A stretch of DNA of 15,635 bases from Roseovarius sp. UBA6217 (GTDB taxonomy: Bacteria > Pseudomonadota > Alphaproteobacteria > Rhodobacterales > Rhodobacteraceae). Made by a program: the position numbers and the translations under genes. Location: NCBI GenBank assembly GCA_002421985.1, contig DISF01000090.1:1-15635 (forward strand). Direction: 5' to 3'. The notes below the pieces were generated by a model. It saw only the letters and a list, made by a program, of their open reading frames with translations, did not search any database and was not told the DNA's origin. The stretch's first letter is position 1. Each line of letters opens with the position of its first letter. Shown one piece after another: positions 5,907-13,643 of the stretch.

Positions 5907-6389
5907 ATGGTCAAGCTTGGGCCCGAGAGGCCGCAGGATCGGTGGGAGGTCGAGGCGCTTTACGACCTGTGCTTTGCGCCGGGGCGCGAGGCGCTGTCGT
6001 CCTACCGGTTGCGCGACGGGGTGGCCCCGGTGGCGGATCTCTGCCTTGTCGCGCGCGAGGACGGGATCGTGGCGGGCGCAATCCGCTATTGGCCGGTGCG
6101 GGTGGGCGGCGCGGCGGCGCTGCTTCTGGGGCCGGTCGCGGTCCATCCCACCCATCAGGGCGAGGGGCTTGGCGGCTGGCTCATCCGCGAGAGCCTGGAG
6201 CGCGCGCGCGCCCTTGGCTGGACGCGGGTCATGCTGGTGGGGGATGCGCCCTATTACGGGCGCTTCGGCTTTGCGCGGCTGGCGGGTGTCGAGATGCCGC
6301 CACCGACCAACCCGGCGCGGGTTCTGGGGCTGGAGCTTGTGCCCGGTGCCTGGGACGGGGTCGCGGGCGCGGTCACGCGGGCGGCTTGA
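5907..6389 (+). CDS. GNAT-family N-acetyltransferase (YhbS-like)
   Basis: From ATG 5907 the protein has 160 residues. It shows the acetyl-CoA fold: an N-terminal ALYDLCFAPGREALSSYRLR segment, strands around LCLVAREDGIVAGAIRYWPV, then motif A LLLGPVAVHPTHQGEGLGGWL, whose QGEGLG loop binds the pyrophosphate of acetyl-CoA. VMLVGDAPYYGRFGFA (motif B and the aromatic YYxRFGF signature) completes the core. This arrangement matches COG3153 (YhbS type), predicted acetyltransferases with mostly unknown substrates. The frame is open further upstream, but that sequence is antisense to the flavin-reductase gene. The Shine-Dalgarno is weak. The next plus-strand gene begins 51 bases after its stop. Confidence 0.9.
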   Translation: MVKLGPERPQDRWEVEALYDLCFAPGREALSSYRLRDGVAPVADLCLVAREDGIVAGAIRYWPVRVGGAAALLLGPVAVHPTHQGEGLGGWLIRESLERARALGWTRVMLVGDAPYYGRFGFARLAGVEMPPPTNPARVLGLELVPGAWDGVAGAVTRAA

Positions 6390-6440
6390 AATTTCTGCCC
6401 GTCGGCGTCATCTCTTGACGGCAGTTTGGAGGCGGGCGGC

Positions 6441-7217
6441 ATGGAACTTCTCGGACGGCCCATCGACGAGCCTGCGGTGAATGCGCGGCTCGATGCGCTG
6501 GTGGCGCGCAATGCGCGCGCCAGCGGCGGCGTGATGGAGGTGCTGAACCTCATCGGCACGCAGGCCGAGGGGCTGCTGGATCGCCTGCCGGCCGGGGCGC
6601 GCACGCGCATCGGCGCGGTGACCGAGCGCGCGCTCCATCACGCGGCAGAGGCGGCGCATGGCACGCGCGCCACGGTGCCCGATCTGCCGGCCTGGCGCGC
6701 GCGGCTCTTGACCACCGCGATGGGGGCGGCGGGCGGCATGGGCGGCCTGCCCACGGCGCTGGCGGAATTGCCGGTGACGGTGACGGTTCTGATGCGCGCC
6801 ATTCAGGACGTGGCGGGCGATCACGGGTTCGACCCGTCCGAGCCGGGGGTGCGGTTTGATTCCATTACGGTGTTTGGCAGCGCGGGGCCATTGGCCCGCG
6901 ATGACGGGGCCAATCTCGGCCTCATCGGCACGCGGGTGACGCTGACCGGTGCGGCGCTGAACGCGCTGATTGCGCGGGTGGCCCCGCGGCTTGCCACGGT
7001 GCTGGGACAAAAGCTTGCGGCGCAGACCGTGCCGGTTCTGGGGGCGGCGGCGGGGGCGGCCACCAACTATGCCTATACCCGCTATTATCAGGATATGGCC
7101 CATGTCCATTTCGGCCTGCGCCGCCTTGCCATCGAGGCGGATCGCGAGATGGACGAGATGGTGGCGGCGTTTCGCGCGCGGGCGGGCGATAATGAGAGGC
7201 GTCACCCTCGGGCCTGA
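6441..7217 (+). CDS. EcsC-family protein
   Basis: The start is the ATG at 6441, eight bases after a strong GGAGG (6428-6432); the product is 258 residues. Landmarks of the EcsC family are the N-terminal helices with LIGTQAEGLLDRLPAGARTRI, a central helical hairpin rich in Gly and Ala (LLTTAMGAAGGMGGLPTALA), the strand-helix LPVTVTVLMRAIQDVAGDHGFD, and the C-terminal LAAQTVPVLGAAAGAATNYAY followed by DMAHVHFGLRRL. It is named after EcsC of the Bacillus Ecs ABC transporter locus, but no transporter is adjacent here and the family's biochemical role is unresolved. The hydrophobic Gly-rich hairpins suggest peripheral or partial membrane association. The last codons (RHPRA and stop) are built from the palindrome at 7200-7230. 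Confidence 0.85.
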   Translation: MELLGRPIDEPAVNARLDALVARNARASGGVMEVLNLIGTQAEGLLDRLPAGARTRIGAVTERALHHAAEAAHGTRATVPDLPAWRARLLTTAMGAAGGMGGLPTALAELPVTVTVLMRAIQDVAGDHGFDPSEPGVRFDSITVFGSAGPLARDDGANLGLIGTRVTLTGAALNALIARVAPRLATVLGQKLAAQTVPVLGAAAGAATNYAYTRYYQDMAHVHFGLRRLAIEADREMDEMVAAFRARAGDNERRHPRA

Positions 7218-7230
7218 CCCGAGGGTGACG
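7200..7230. repeat. Perfect 13-bp palindrome, possible bidirectional terminator or dispersed repeat
   Basis: CGTCACCCTCGGG at 7200-7212 pairs perfectly with 7218-7230 around the loop CCTGA, which contains the EcsC stop codon (TGA, 7215-7217). It lies between convergent genes, nine bases from the end of the C-S lyase gene, which is where a bidirectional terminator is expected. No U tract follows on either strand. Very similar CCCTCGGG...CCCGAGGG stems recur as dispersed intergenic elements in many alphaproteobacteria, from general knowledge, so a REP-like element is an equally good reading. Confidence 0.7.
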
Positions 7231-7239
7231 GATACCACC

Positions 7240-8409
7240 CTACTGCAAATCCGCAAACGCCACCCTGAGCCGCTCCACCGCCTCGGCCACCCGCGCGCGC
7301 GGGGTGGCCAGGTTGAAGCGCAGGAAGGTCTCGCCGCCGGTGCCGAATGTTGGCCCGTGATTGACGCAAATCCGCGCCTCGCGCTCCACCCTGCGGGTGA
7401 ACTCGGCGCGGTCCATGCCGGTGCCCGCGAAATCCACCCAGGCCAGATATGTGGCCTCCAGCGGCATGGACCGCAGGCCGGGAATGGCGTTCACGCCAGC
7501 ATCAAAGAGCGCGCGATTGCCGTCGAGATAGGCACAGAGCGCATCGACCCAGGCCGCGCCCTCGGGCGAATAGGCGGCCTCGGCCATCACGAGGCCGAAG
7601 GAATTGGGCGATATCCCGAGCGCCGCCATCCGCGCGGCAAAGCGCGCGTGCAGCCCCTCGTCATGGATGATGACATTGCCGGTATGCCCGCCCGCGATGT
7701 TGAAGGTCTTGGTGGTGGCGGTCATCATCACCAGCCGGTCCGCGATCCCGTCGATATGGGCCATCGGGATATGGCGCTGGCCGGGCATCAGCAGATCGTG
7801 GTGAATCTCGTCCGAGACAAGGATCAGATCGTGGCGGCGCGCGAATGCGGCCACGCCCTCCAACTCGGCGCGCGTCCAGACGCGCCCGCCGGGATTGTGC
7901 GGCGAACACAGGATCACCATGCGCTCGGTGCCGGTCATCAGCCTGTCACAGGCATCGAAATCCATCTCGTAGCGGCCCGCAGTGTTGACCAGCGGACATT
8001 CCCGCACTTCGCGCCCCGCCGCGCGAATGACACGGGCGAAGGCGTGATAGACGGGCGTGAAGATCACCACCGCATCGCCCGGCGCGGTAAACGCATCGAC
8101 ACAAAGCCCCGTGCCATTGACCAGCCCGTGGGTGGTGAAAATCGCGCCCGGCTCTACCTGCCAGCCATGCCGCTCGGCCATCCACCACTGAATCGCGGCG
8201 CGATAGCCAGTATCGTCGCCGTAATAGCCGTAAATCCCGTGATCGGTCATCGCGCGGAGCGCCCCTGTCACGCAGGCGGGCGGGCGGAAATCCATGTCGG
8301 CCACCCACATCGCGATCCCGTCCTCGGGCGAGATCCCGTATTTGGCCTCCATCATATCCCATTTGTCGGAATGGGTGCCGCGCCGGTCGATGATCTCGTC
8401 AAAGTTCAT
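7240..8409 (-). CDS. patB: PatB/MalY-type PLP-dependent C-S lyase (cystathionine beta-lyase-like)
   Basis: This fold-type I PLP enzyme of 389 residues starts at ATG 8409 with GGGAGAG upstream. The MalY/PatB subgroup is indicated by the N-terminal FDEIIDRRGTHSDKWDMM and by WVADMDF at 36-41. Cofactor residues are in place: CSPHNPGG (N172), SDEIHHDL (D200, pyridine nitrogen), ATTKTFNIAG with Schiff-base lysine K234, and a carboxylate-binding arginine in FLRFNLA. Members cleave carbon-sulfur bonds of cystathionine, cysteine or cysteine conjugates, giving homocysteine or a thiol, pyruvate and ammonia; some regulate maltose genes in enterics. The substrate here is undetermined. It is divergent from def across about 96 bases and converges on the EcsC gene. 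Confidence 0.9.
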   Translation of the reverse strand: MNFDEIIDRRGTHSDKWDMMEAKYGISPEDGIAMWVADMDFRPPACVTGALRAMTDHGIYGYYGDDTGYRAAIQWWMAERHGWQVEPGAIFTTHGLVNGTGLCVDAFTAPGDAVVIFTPVYHAFARVIRAAGREVRECPLVNTAGRYEMDFDACDRLMTGTERMVILCSPHNPGGRVWTRAELEGVAAFARRHDLILVSDEIHHDLLMPGQRHIPMAHIDGIADRLVMMTATTKTFNIAGGHTGNVIIHDEGLHARFAARMAALGISPNSFGLVMAEAAYSPEGAAWVDALCAYLDGNRALFDAGVNAIPGLRSMPLEATYLAWVDFAGTGMDRAEFTRRVEREARICVNHGPTFGTGGETFLRFNLATPRARVAEAVERLRVAFADLQ

Positions 8410-8505
8410 GGGGCTCTCCCTTGAGTGACGCAGCACAGGCTAGACGATTGCGCGCCGGGTGCAAGACCGTTGCGCCAGCCGCGCCGATCCCCTAAATCAA
8501 GCGCC

Positions 8506-9024
8506 ATGAAACGCCCTATCCTCATCCACCCCGATCCGCGCCTCAAGAAGGTCTGCGCGCCGGTGACAGAGATCACCGACGAGTTGCGCACCTTGGCGCG
8601 CGACATGCTGGAAACGATGTATGACGCGCCGGGCATTGGCCTTGCCGCGCCGCAGGTGGGCGTGCTCACACGGCTTATCGTGCTCGATTGCGTCAAGGCC
8701 GAGGGCGAGGCCCCGCGCCCGCTGGTGATGATAAACCCCGAAGTGGTGGCGTCCTCGGACGAGACACGCGTCTACGAGGAGGGGTGCCTGTCGATCCCCG
8801 AGCAATTCGCCGAGGTGACGCGGCCTGCCGAGGTCGAACTGCGCTGGACCGACGCGGAGGGTGCCGAGCATCGCGAGGGGTTCGGCGGGCTTTGGGCGAC
8901 CTGCGTTCAGCACGAGATCGACCATCTCAACGGCAAGCTCTTCATCGACTATCTGGGCGCGATGCGGCGGCAGATGATCACAAGGCGCATGGTCAAGCTC
9001 AAGCGCGAGCAGGCCCGCGCGTGA
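8506..9024 (+). CDS. def: Peptide deformylase
   Basis: This metallohydrolase removes the formyl group from the N-terminal methionine of nascent proteins. The 172-residue product carries all three family motifs: GIGLAAPQ (43-50), EGCLS (92-96, metal ligand C94) and QHEIDH (135-140, metal ligands H136 and H140 with catalytic E137). This is the usual length for a bacterial type I enzyme, with a basic C-terminal helix (MITRRMVKLKREQ). The ATG at 8506 gives the typical KRPILIHPDPRLKK start; the frame is open further upstream, but that part is not conserved. fmt follows 72 bases later on the same strand, the classic pairing. Confidence 0.97.
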   Translation: MKRPILIHPDPRLKKVCAPVTEITDELRTLARDMLETMYDAPGIGLAAPQVGVLTRLIVLDCVKAEGEAPRPLVMINPEVVASSDETRVYEEGCLSIPEQFAEVTRPAEVELRWTDAEGAEHREGFGGLWATCVQHEIDHLNGKLFIDYLGAMRRQMITRRMVKLKREQARA

Positions 9025-9096
9025 GGGCACATCTGCGCTGACCCGATGCGCGGCTGCTTCGGAGCTGAGTATTTCTGGCAAGATGAAAGGGGAACG

Positions 9097-10005
9097 ATGC
9101 GCGTGATCTTCATGGGAACGCCGGGGTTTTCGGTGCCGGTGCTCGACGCGCTTGTGGCGGCCGGCCACAAGGTGACCGCCGTCTATTGCCAGCCGCCGCG
9201 CCCGGCGGGGCGGGGCAAGAAGGCACACCCCGGCCCGGTGCAGGCGCGCGCCGAGGCGCTTGGCCTGCCGGTGCGCCATCCGGCGAGCCTGAGGGGGGCA
9301 GAGGCGCAGGCGGAATTTGCCGCGCTCGGGGCCGATGTCGCAGTGGTGGTGGCCTATGGCCTCATCCTGCCGCAGGCGGTGCTCGATGCGCCGCGGTTTG
9401 GCTGTCTCAACATCCATGCCAGTCTCTTGCCGCGCTGGCGCGGGGCCGCGCCCATTCATCGCGCGATCATGGCGGGCGATGCGGAAACGGGCGTGTGCAT
9501 CATGCAGATGGAGGCGGGGCTTGATACCGGGCCGGTGCTGCTGCGCGAGGCTGTGACAATTGGCGAAACCGAGACGACGGGGGAGTTGCACGACCGGCTG
9601 TCAGGCTTGGGCGCGCGGCTCATTGTCAAGGCGCTGGCGCGGCTGGATGAGCTGGAGCCGCAACCGCAGCCCGCGCAGGGCGTGAGCTATGCTGCCAAGA
9701 TCGACAAGGCCGAAGCGCGGGTGGACTGGAGCCGCCCGGCGGAGGAGGTGGACCGGCAGATCCGGGGGCTGTCGCCCTTCCCCGGCGCGTGGTGCATGGC
9801 AGGGCCTGAGCGGGTCAAGCTGCTTGCCTCGCACGTGGCCGAAGGTCAGGGCGCACCGGGCGAGGTGCTTGACGATGTGGCGACGGTGGCCTGCGGGCGC
9901 GGCGCGGTGCAACTTTTGCGCTTGCAACGCGCGGGTCGCGCGGCGCAGGATACCGGCGAATTCCTGCGCGGCATGGCATGGCCGCGCGGCACCCTGTTGG
10001 AGTGA
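9097..10005 (+). CDS. fmt: Methionyl-tRNA formyltransferase
   Basis: The enzyme transfers a formyl group from 10-formyltetrahydrofolate to the methionine of initiator tRNA, the substrate later removed by Def. The 302-residue product opens with MRVIFMGTPGFSVPVL and contains the catalytic set N105 and H107 (CLNIHASLLPRWRGAAPI) and D143 (MEAGLDTGPVL), matching N106, H108 and D144 of the E. coli enzyme. The C-terminal tRNA-binding OB domain is present (SYAAKIDKAEARVDWS, LSPFPGAW). The start is supported by AAAGGGGA just upstream. A small membrane protein gene begins four bases after the stop. Confidence 0.97.
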   Translation: MRVIFMGTPGFSVPVLDALVAAGHKVTAVYCQPPRPAGRGKKAHPGPVQARAEALGLPVRHPASLRGAEAQAEFAALGADVAVVVAYGLILPQAVLDAPRFGCLNIHASLLPRWRGAAPIHRAIMAGDAETGVCIMQMEAGLDTGPVLLREAVTIGETETTGELHDRLSGLGARLIVKALARLDELEPQPQPAQGVSYAAKIDKAEARVDWSRPAEEVDRQIRGLSPFPGAWCMAGPERVKLLASHVAEGQGAPGEVLDDVATVACGRGAVQLLRLQRAGRAAQDTGEFLRGMAWPRGTLLE

Positions 10006-10009
10006 CGCG

Positions 10010-10252
10010 ATGTTCCTGCACCTTTTCGGCACGGTGGTGATCGCGGGGATCGTCGGCTATGTGAGCGAGAAAAGCGGCTTTACCCGCAACGGATACCTGC
10101 CCTCGATCATCATTTGCGTGGGCGGCGCGTTCCTGTTTTACTTCATCCGCATCATGTTCGGCATCCGTTTCGGCGCGCCGGGGGTGGATGCAATCCTGTC
10201 CTCGATTGGCGCGCTCATCATCGTGCCGACGCATTGGCGCAGGCGGAGGTAG
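10010..10252 (+). CDS. Small two- or three-helix membrane protein
   Basis: This 80-residue hydrophobic protein has segments at about 2-17 (FLHLFGTVVIAGIVGY), 30-49 (LPSIIICVGGAFLFYFIRIM) and 61-74 (AILSSIGALIIVPT), and a basic tail (HWRRRR) expected in the cytoplasm. It has the look of GlsB/YeaQ/YmgE-type small membrane proteins, though less clearly than its neighbour. The start lies four bases after fmt and its stop lies three bases before the next start, so it is almost certainly co-transcribed with both. No function is known. Confidence 0.75.
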   Translation: MFLHLFGTVVIAGIVGYVSEKSGFTRNGYLPSIIICVGGAFLFYFIRIMFGIRFGAPGVDAILSSIGALIIVPTHWRRRR

Positions 10253-10255
10253 CGG

Positions 10256-10495
10256 ATGGGCGTGGTTTATCTCATCATCATCGGTGCGGCGGCGGGGTTT
10301 CTCGCCACCCGGCTGATGCGGATCGAGGCGGGGGTGGTGCAGACCGTGATGATCGGCATCGCAGGCGCGCTCATCGGCGGGGTGGTGATCCGGGCGTTGC
10401 TGATGGTGACGGGGCTTCTGGGCGGGCTGATTGGCGCGGTGCTGGGATCGCTGCTGCTGATCTGGCTCTACCAGATATACCTGGGGCGCAGGTAG
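10256..10495 (+). CDS. GlsB/YeaQ/YmgE-family small membrane protein
   Basis: The 79-residue product is nearly all membrane: VVYLIIIGAAAGFLATRLM, then VVQTVMIGIAGALIGGVVI and LLGGLIGAVLGSLLLIWLY, with Gly-zipper repeats (GAAAGFLA, GIAGALIGG, GGLIGAVLG) typical of the transglycosylase-associated/YeaQ family. Members are linked to general stress in other bacteria but have no defined activity. It forms a tandem with the preceding small membrane gene (TAG, three bases, ATG) and ends the def-fmt transcription unit, converging on rnhA 28 bases away. Confidence 0.8.
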   Translation: MGVVYLIIIGAAAGFLATRLMRIEAGVVQTVMIGIAGALIGGVVIRALLMVTGLLGGLIGAVLGSLLLIWLYQIYLGRR

Positions 10496-10523
10496 GCGTT
10501 ACCGGCGGGGAGGGCGCGCGCAG

Positions 10524-10985
10524 TCATGGCTTGCCGGGCTTGAACGGGGCCATGCCCGCGCGCGCCAACTCATCCGCGCGCTCGTTCTCGGGGTGGCCTG
10601 CATGGCCCTTGACCCATTGCCATGTCACTTGGTGACGCGCCTGCGCCTCATCGAGGCGCTGCCACAGCTCGACATTCTTCACCGGCTTTTTCGCGGCGGT
10701 TTTCCAGCCGTTGCGCTTCCATCCGTGCATCCAGCCGGTGATGCCGTTCTTCACATAGGCGCTGTCGGTGACGATGGTGATGGATGAGGGGCGCGCCAGA
10801 GCCTCAAGCGCGTGGATCGCGGCCAGAAGCTCCATCCGGTTGTTGGTGGTCAGGGCCTCGCCGCCCGATAATTCACGTTCCTTGAGGATCACGCCCCCCT
10901 CGATCGCGCGCATCAGCACGCCCCAGCCACCGGGGCCGGGATTGCCCGAACAGGCCCCGTCGGTATAGGCGAAAAGATCAGCCAT
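10524..10985 (-). CDS. rnhA: Ribonuclease HI
   Basis: RNase HI cuts the RNA strand of RNA-DNA hybrids, clearing R-loops and primer RNA in the cytoplasm. The 153-residue protein has the metal-binding carboxylates D9 (YTDGACSGNPGPGGWG), E52 (NNRMELLA), D74 (VTDSAYV) and D138 (NERADELA), with the catalytic-loop histidine H128 in VKGHAGH. The basic protrusion HGWKRNGWKTAAKKPVKN used for substrate binding is present. The length is as usual (E. coli 155). Its start ATGGCTGA overlaps the stop of the upstream DUF3429 gene by eight bases, indicating translational coupling. Confidence 0.97.
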   Translation of the reverse strand: MADLFAYTDGACSGNPGPGGWGVLMRAIEGGVILKERELSGGEALTTNNRMELLAAIHALEALARPSSITIVTDSAYVKNGITGWMHGWKRNGWKTAAKKPVKNVELWQRLDEAQARHQVTWQWVKGHAGHPENERADELARAGMAPFKPGKP

Positions 10986-11439
10986 AAGACAAAACCCCGA
11001 CCGCAAGGCAGGCGATCACCACCGCGCTAAGCCCGAGCCGTAGCGGCATCCACCATCCGGGCACAAGGCCCCAGCGGGCGAATTGCCAGTCGATGGCCAA
11101 CAGCCCGGCAAAGCCGAAGATGAGGCTCATCCCGGCAGAAACAGGCCCGCCGCCGGTCATGAAAAACGCCCAGAGCGCCGGGATCACCGAGAGCGCATAG
11201 CCAGTGGCGGCGAGGCGACCCTCCGCCTTGGTCGCAAACCCCCAGAGCACGCCCGACATGAACGACAGGATCACCGCGCCGTAAAACAGCATCACGTAAG
11301 GCCCGGCAAAGCGCGGGCCGATGGTCTGCGCGGTGAGGAGGCCGAGATCGGGCAGGATCACGGTCAGCGCCCCCCAGAGGAAGGGCAGAAGGCCGGCAAG
11401 GCCAAGGATCAGGGGCGCGCGGGGGATGGTGTGGGTCAT
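10978..11439 (-). CDS. DUF3429 integral membrane protein
   Basis: This 153-residue protein has about five membrane segments: ILGLAGLLPFLWGALTVIL, then YVMLFYGAVILSFMSGVLWGF, YALSVIPALWAFFMTG, GMSLIFGFAGLLAIDW and LRLGLSAVVIACLAVGVLSYG. The GAVILSFMSGVLWG and LAIDW patches are characteristic of DUF3429, a family of unknown function found in proteobacteria. It lies 52 bases after the ferredoxin/ASKHA gene on the same strand and its last eight bases overlap the rnhA start. The ribosome site is weak. Confidence 0.85.
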   Translation of the reverse strand: MTHTIPRAPLILGLAGLLPFLWGALTVILPDLGLLTAQTIGPRFAGPYVMLFYGAVILSFMSGVLWGFATKAEGRLAATGYALSVIPALWAFFMTGGGPVSAGMSLIFGFAGLLAIDWQFARWGLVPGWWMPLRLGLSAVVIACLAVGVLSYG

Positions 11440-11491
11440 ATGCGCTAATTGGCTTTGCGCAGGGCGCTTGGCAAGGGCGAATGGGGCGCGG

Positions 11492-13537
11492 TCAGCCCCG
11501 GCGGCGTCTGCGGCGCCCGCCCTCCGCGCCCCCATCGCCGCCGGTGTTGAATCCGACCACCGGCAAGGTGACGATCTTGCGCAACTCGGGGAACGGATCG
11601 GTCTTGTGCGGGATCGCATTGGCGGCGACGAAATGTTCCTGGAATTTCGGCTCGATGGCGGTTTCCACCTTGGTGATCTCGCCCACCACGCGCTCGATCT
11701 CGCGGCGCGCGGCGACATTGCAAAGCGCGATACGCGCGCCGGTGCCAGCGGCATTGCCGACGCTCGTCACCCTGTCCAGCGGCACATCCGGGATCATCCC
11801 CAGCACCATCGCGTGCAGGGGCGAGATATGCGCGCCAAACGCGCCTGCCAGCACCACACGATCCACCTTGTCCACGCCGCGCTCGTCCATCAGCAGCCGC
11901 GCGCCCGCGTAAAGCGCGGATTTCGCAAGCTGGATGGCGCGGATATCGCCTTGTGTGACGGTGATGCGCGGGCCGCCTTCGGCGCTTCCATCGTGGATGA
12001 GATAGGCATGGGTGCGCCCCTCGGGGATCATGCGCGGCGTGCCGGTGGCTTCGGCTGACCCCATCAGCCCGCTCTCGTCCAGAAGCCCCGCCAGCCGCAA
12101 CTCCGCCACCGCCTCGATGATGCCCGAGCCGCAGATGCCGGTGATGCCGCCCGCGCCCACCTCGTCGAAAAACCCCGGATCATCCGACCACTTGTCGCAC
12201 CCGATGACGCGGAAACGCGGCTCCTTGGTCTCGGGGTCAATGCGGATCGCCTCGATGGCACCGGGTGCCGCGCGCTGCCCCGAGGAGATTTGCGCGCCCT
12301 CGAATGCCGGCCCGGTGGGCGAGGAACAGGCCAGAACGCGGGTCTTGTCACCCAGCAGGATTTCCGCATTGGTGCCGACATCGACGATCAGCGCCAGGTC
12401 CTCGGATTTGCCCGGCTCTTCCGAGAGCGCCACGGCGGCGCAATCCGCCCCCACATGGCCCGCGATGCAGGGCAGGATATAGACCTGCGCGCGCGGGTTG
12501 AGGGTGGCAAGGTCAAGCTCTTTCGCGCCAAGCGTGAGGCTCTGCGAGGTGGCGAGCGCAAAGGGGGCCTGCCCCAGTTCCACCGGGTCGATGCCCAGCA
12601 AAAGATGGTGCATCACCGGGTTGCAGACAAAAACCACCTCGACGATGAGGCCCGGCTCGATCCCCGCCTCGCGCGCGATCTCGCCTGCCAGCGTGTCGAT
12701 GGCCTCACGCACGGCCGCCGTCATCTCGCGGTCGCCGCCGGGGTTCATCATGGCATAGCTCACCCGGCTCATCAGGTCTTCGCCAAAGCGGATTTGCGGG
12801 TTCATGATGCCCGCCGACGCCGTGACCTCGCCGGTCTCAAGATCCGTCAGATGCGCGGCGATGGTGGTCGATCCAAGGTCGATGGCGAGGCCATAAAGCC
12901 CGCCCTCGTGCAGGCCCGGCCAAATATCGAGCACGTGCGCCGCGTCCCCCGCATGGCCGCGATGCAGCGCCACGGTGACCTGGAATTTCCCCTTGCGCAG
13001 GACAGGTTGCAACTTCGAGAGCAAAGACAGATCGGCGCGGATGCCCTCGATCCCCCATTCGCGGCTCAACGCGCGGGCCAGCCGCTCGAGATCGCCCGAC
13101 GGCTCGTGCATGTCCGGCTCGTCCACCTCGACGAAGTAAAGCCGCGTCGCCGGGTCCATCTCGATCACCCGCGCCGAGGCGGCCTTGCGCACCACCTGCT
13201 TGTGGACCTGTGACTCGGGCGGCACGTCGATCACCACATCGCCCATGATCCGCGCCTGACAGCCCAGACGGCGGCCCGGTTTCAGCCCGCGTTTCTCGTC
13301 ATAGCGCGCCTCGACCGCGTTCCATTCCGACAGCGCATCGGCCTGCACCGTCACGCCATGCTTGGAAAATTCGCCATAGCCCGGCGTGATCTGGCATTTG
13401 GAACAGATGCCGCGCCCGCCGCAGACCGAATCGAGATCGACGCCTAATTGCCGCGCGGCGGTCAGAACCGGCGTGCCGATGGCAAAGCGGCCGCGCTTTC
13501 CAGAGGGCGTAAAGACAACGAGGGGATCGGTGGTCAT
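11492..13537 (-). CDS. [2Fe-2S] ferredoxin-ASKHA protein, RACo/RamA-like corrinoid reactivator (DUF4445)
   Basis: The 681-residue product has an N-terminal [2Fe-2S] ferredoxin domain with ligands C39, C45, C48 and C93 (the C-x5-C-x2-C spacing used in this family). A linker domain follows, then a large ASKHA ATPase domain beginning LAIDLGSTTIAAHL at about 217 and continuing through LIVDVGTNAEILLG, GAGGITGICGSGIIEA and VVLAGAFGAHISP. It ends in an Arg-rich tail. Characterised relatives use ATP to drive reduction of inactive Co(II) corrinoid to Co(I) on methyltransferases. In some Roseobacter-group bacteria, from memory, such a protein serves a split B12-dependent methionine synthase lacking its own reactivation domain; no corrinoid protein or methyltransferase is in this window to confirm that. 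The start has AAGGAA upstream and fits the ferredoxin domain. Confidence 0.92.
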   Translation of the reverse strand: MTTDPLVVFTPSGKRGRFAIGTPVLTAARQLGVDLDSVCGGRGICSKCQITPGYGEFSKHGVTVQADALSEWNAVEARYDEKRGLKPGRRLGCQARIMGDVVIDVPPESQVHKQVVRKAASARVIEMDPATRLYFVEVDEPDMHEPSGDLERLARALSREWGIEGIRADLSLLSKLQPVLRKGKFQVTVALHRGHAGDAAHVLDIWPGLHEGGLYGLAIDLGSTTIAAHLTDLETGEVTASAGIMNPQIRFGEDLMSRVSYAMMNPGGDREMTAAVREAIDTLAGEIAREAGIEPGLIVEVVFVCNPVMHHLLLGIDPVELGQAPFALATSQSLTLGAKELDLATLNPRAQVYILPCIAGHVGADCAAVALSEEPGKSEDLALIVDVGTNAEILLGDKTRVLACSSPTGPAFEGAQISSGQRAAPGAIEAIRIDPETKEPRFRVIGCDKWSDDPGFFDEVGAGGITGICGSGIIEAVAELRLAGLLDESGLMGSAEATGTPRMIPEGRTHAYLIHDGSAEGGPRITVTQGDIRAIQLAKSALYAGARLLMDERGVDKVDRVVLAGAFGAHISPLHAMVLGMIPDVPLDRVTSVGNAAGTGARIALCNVAARREIERVVGEITKVETAIEPKFQEHFVAANAIPHKTDPFPELRKIVTLPVVGFNTGGDGGAEGGRRRRRRG

Positions 13538-13643
13538 GGGGGGCTTTTCCTTGCTGCGCTCCGGCGGAACATAAGCCATAGGCCCGCGCCCGACAGCCCG
13601 CAAGCGCCAGAAATCCGCCCAGGCGCGGCATGGCATGGCCCGG

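Noticed and set aside
12290..13213. 300-codon plus-strand frame inside the ferredoxin/ASKHA gene
   Set aside because: It is antisense to conserved ASKHA and ferredoxin motifs and shows only low-complexity His/Arg/Gln composition.
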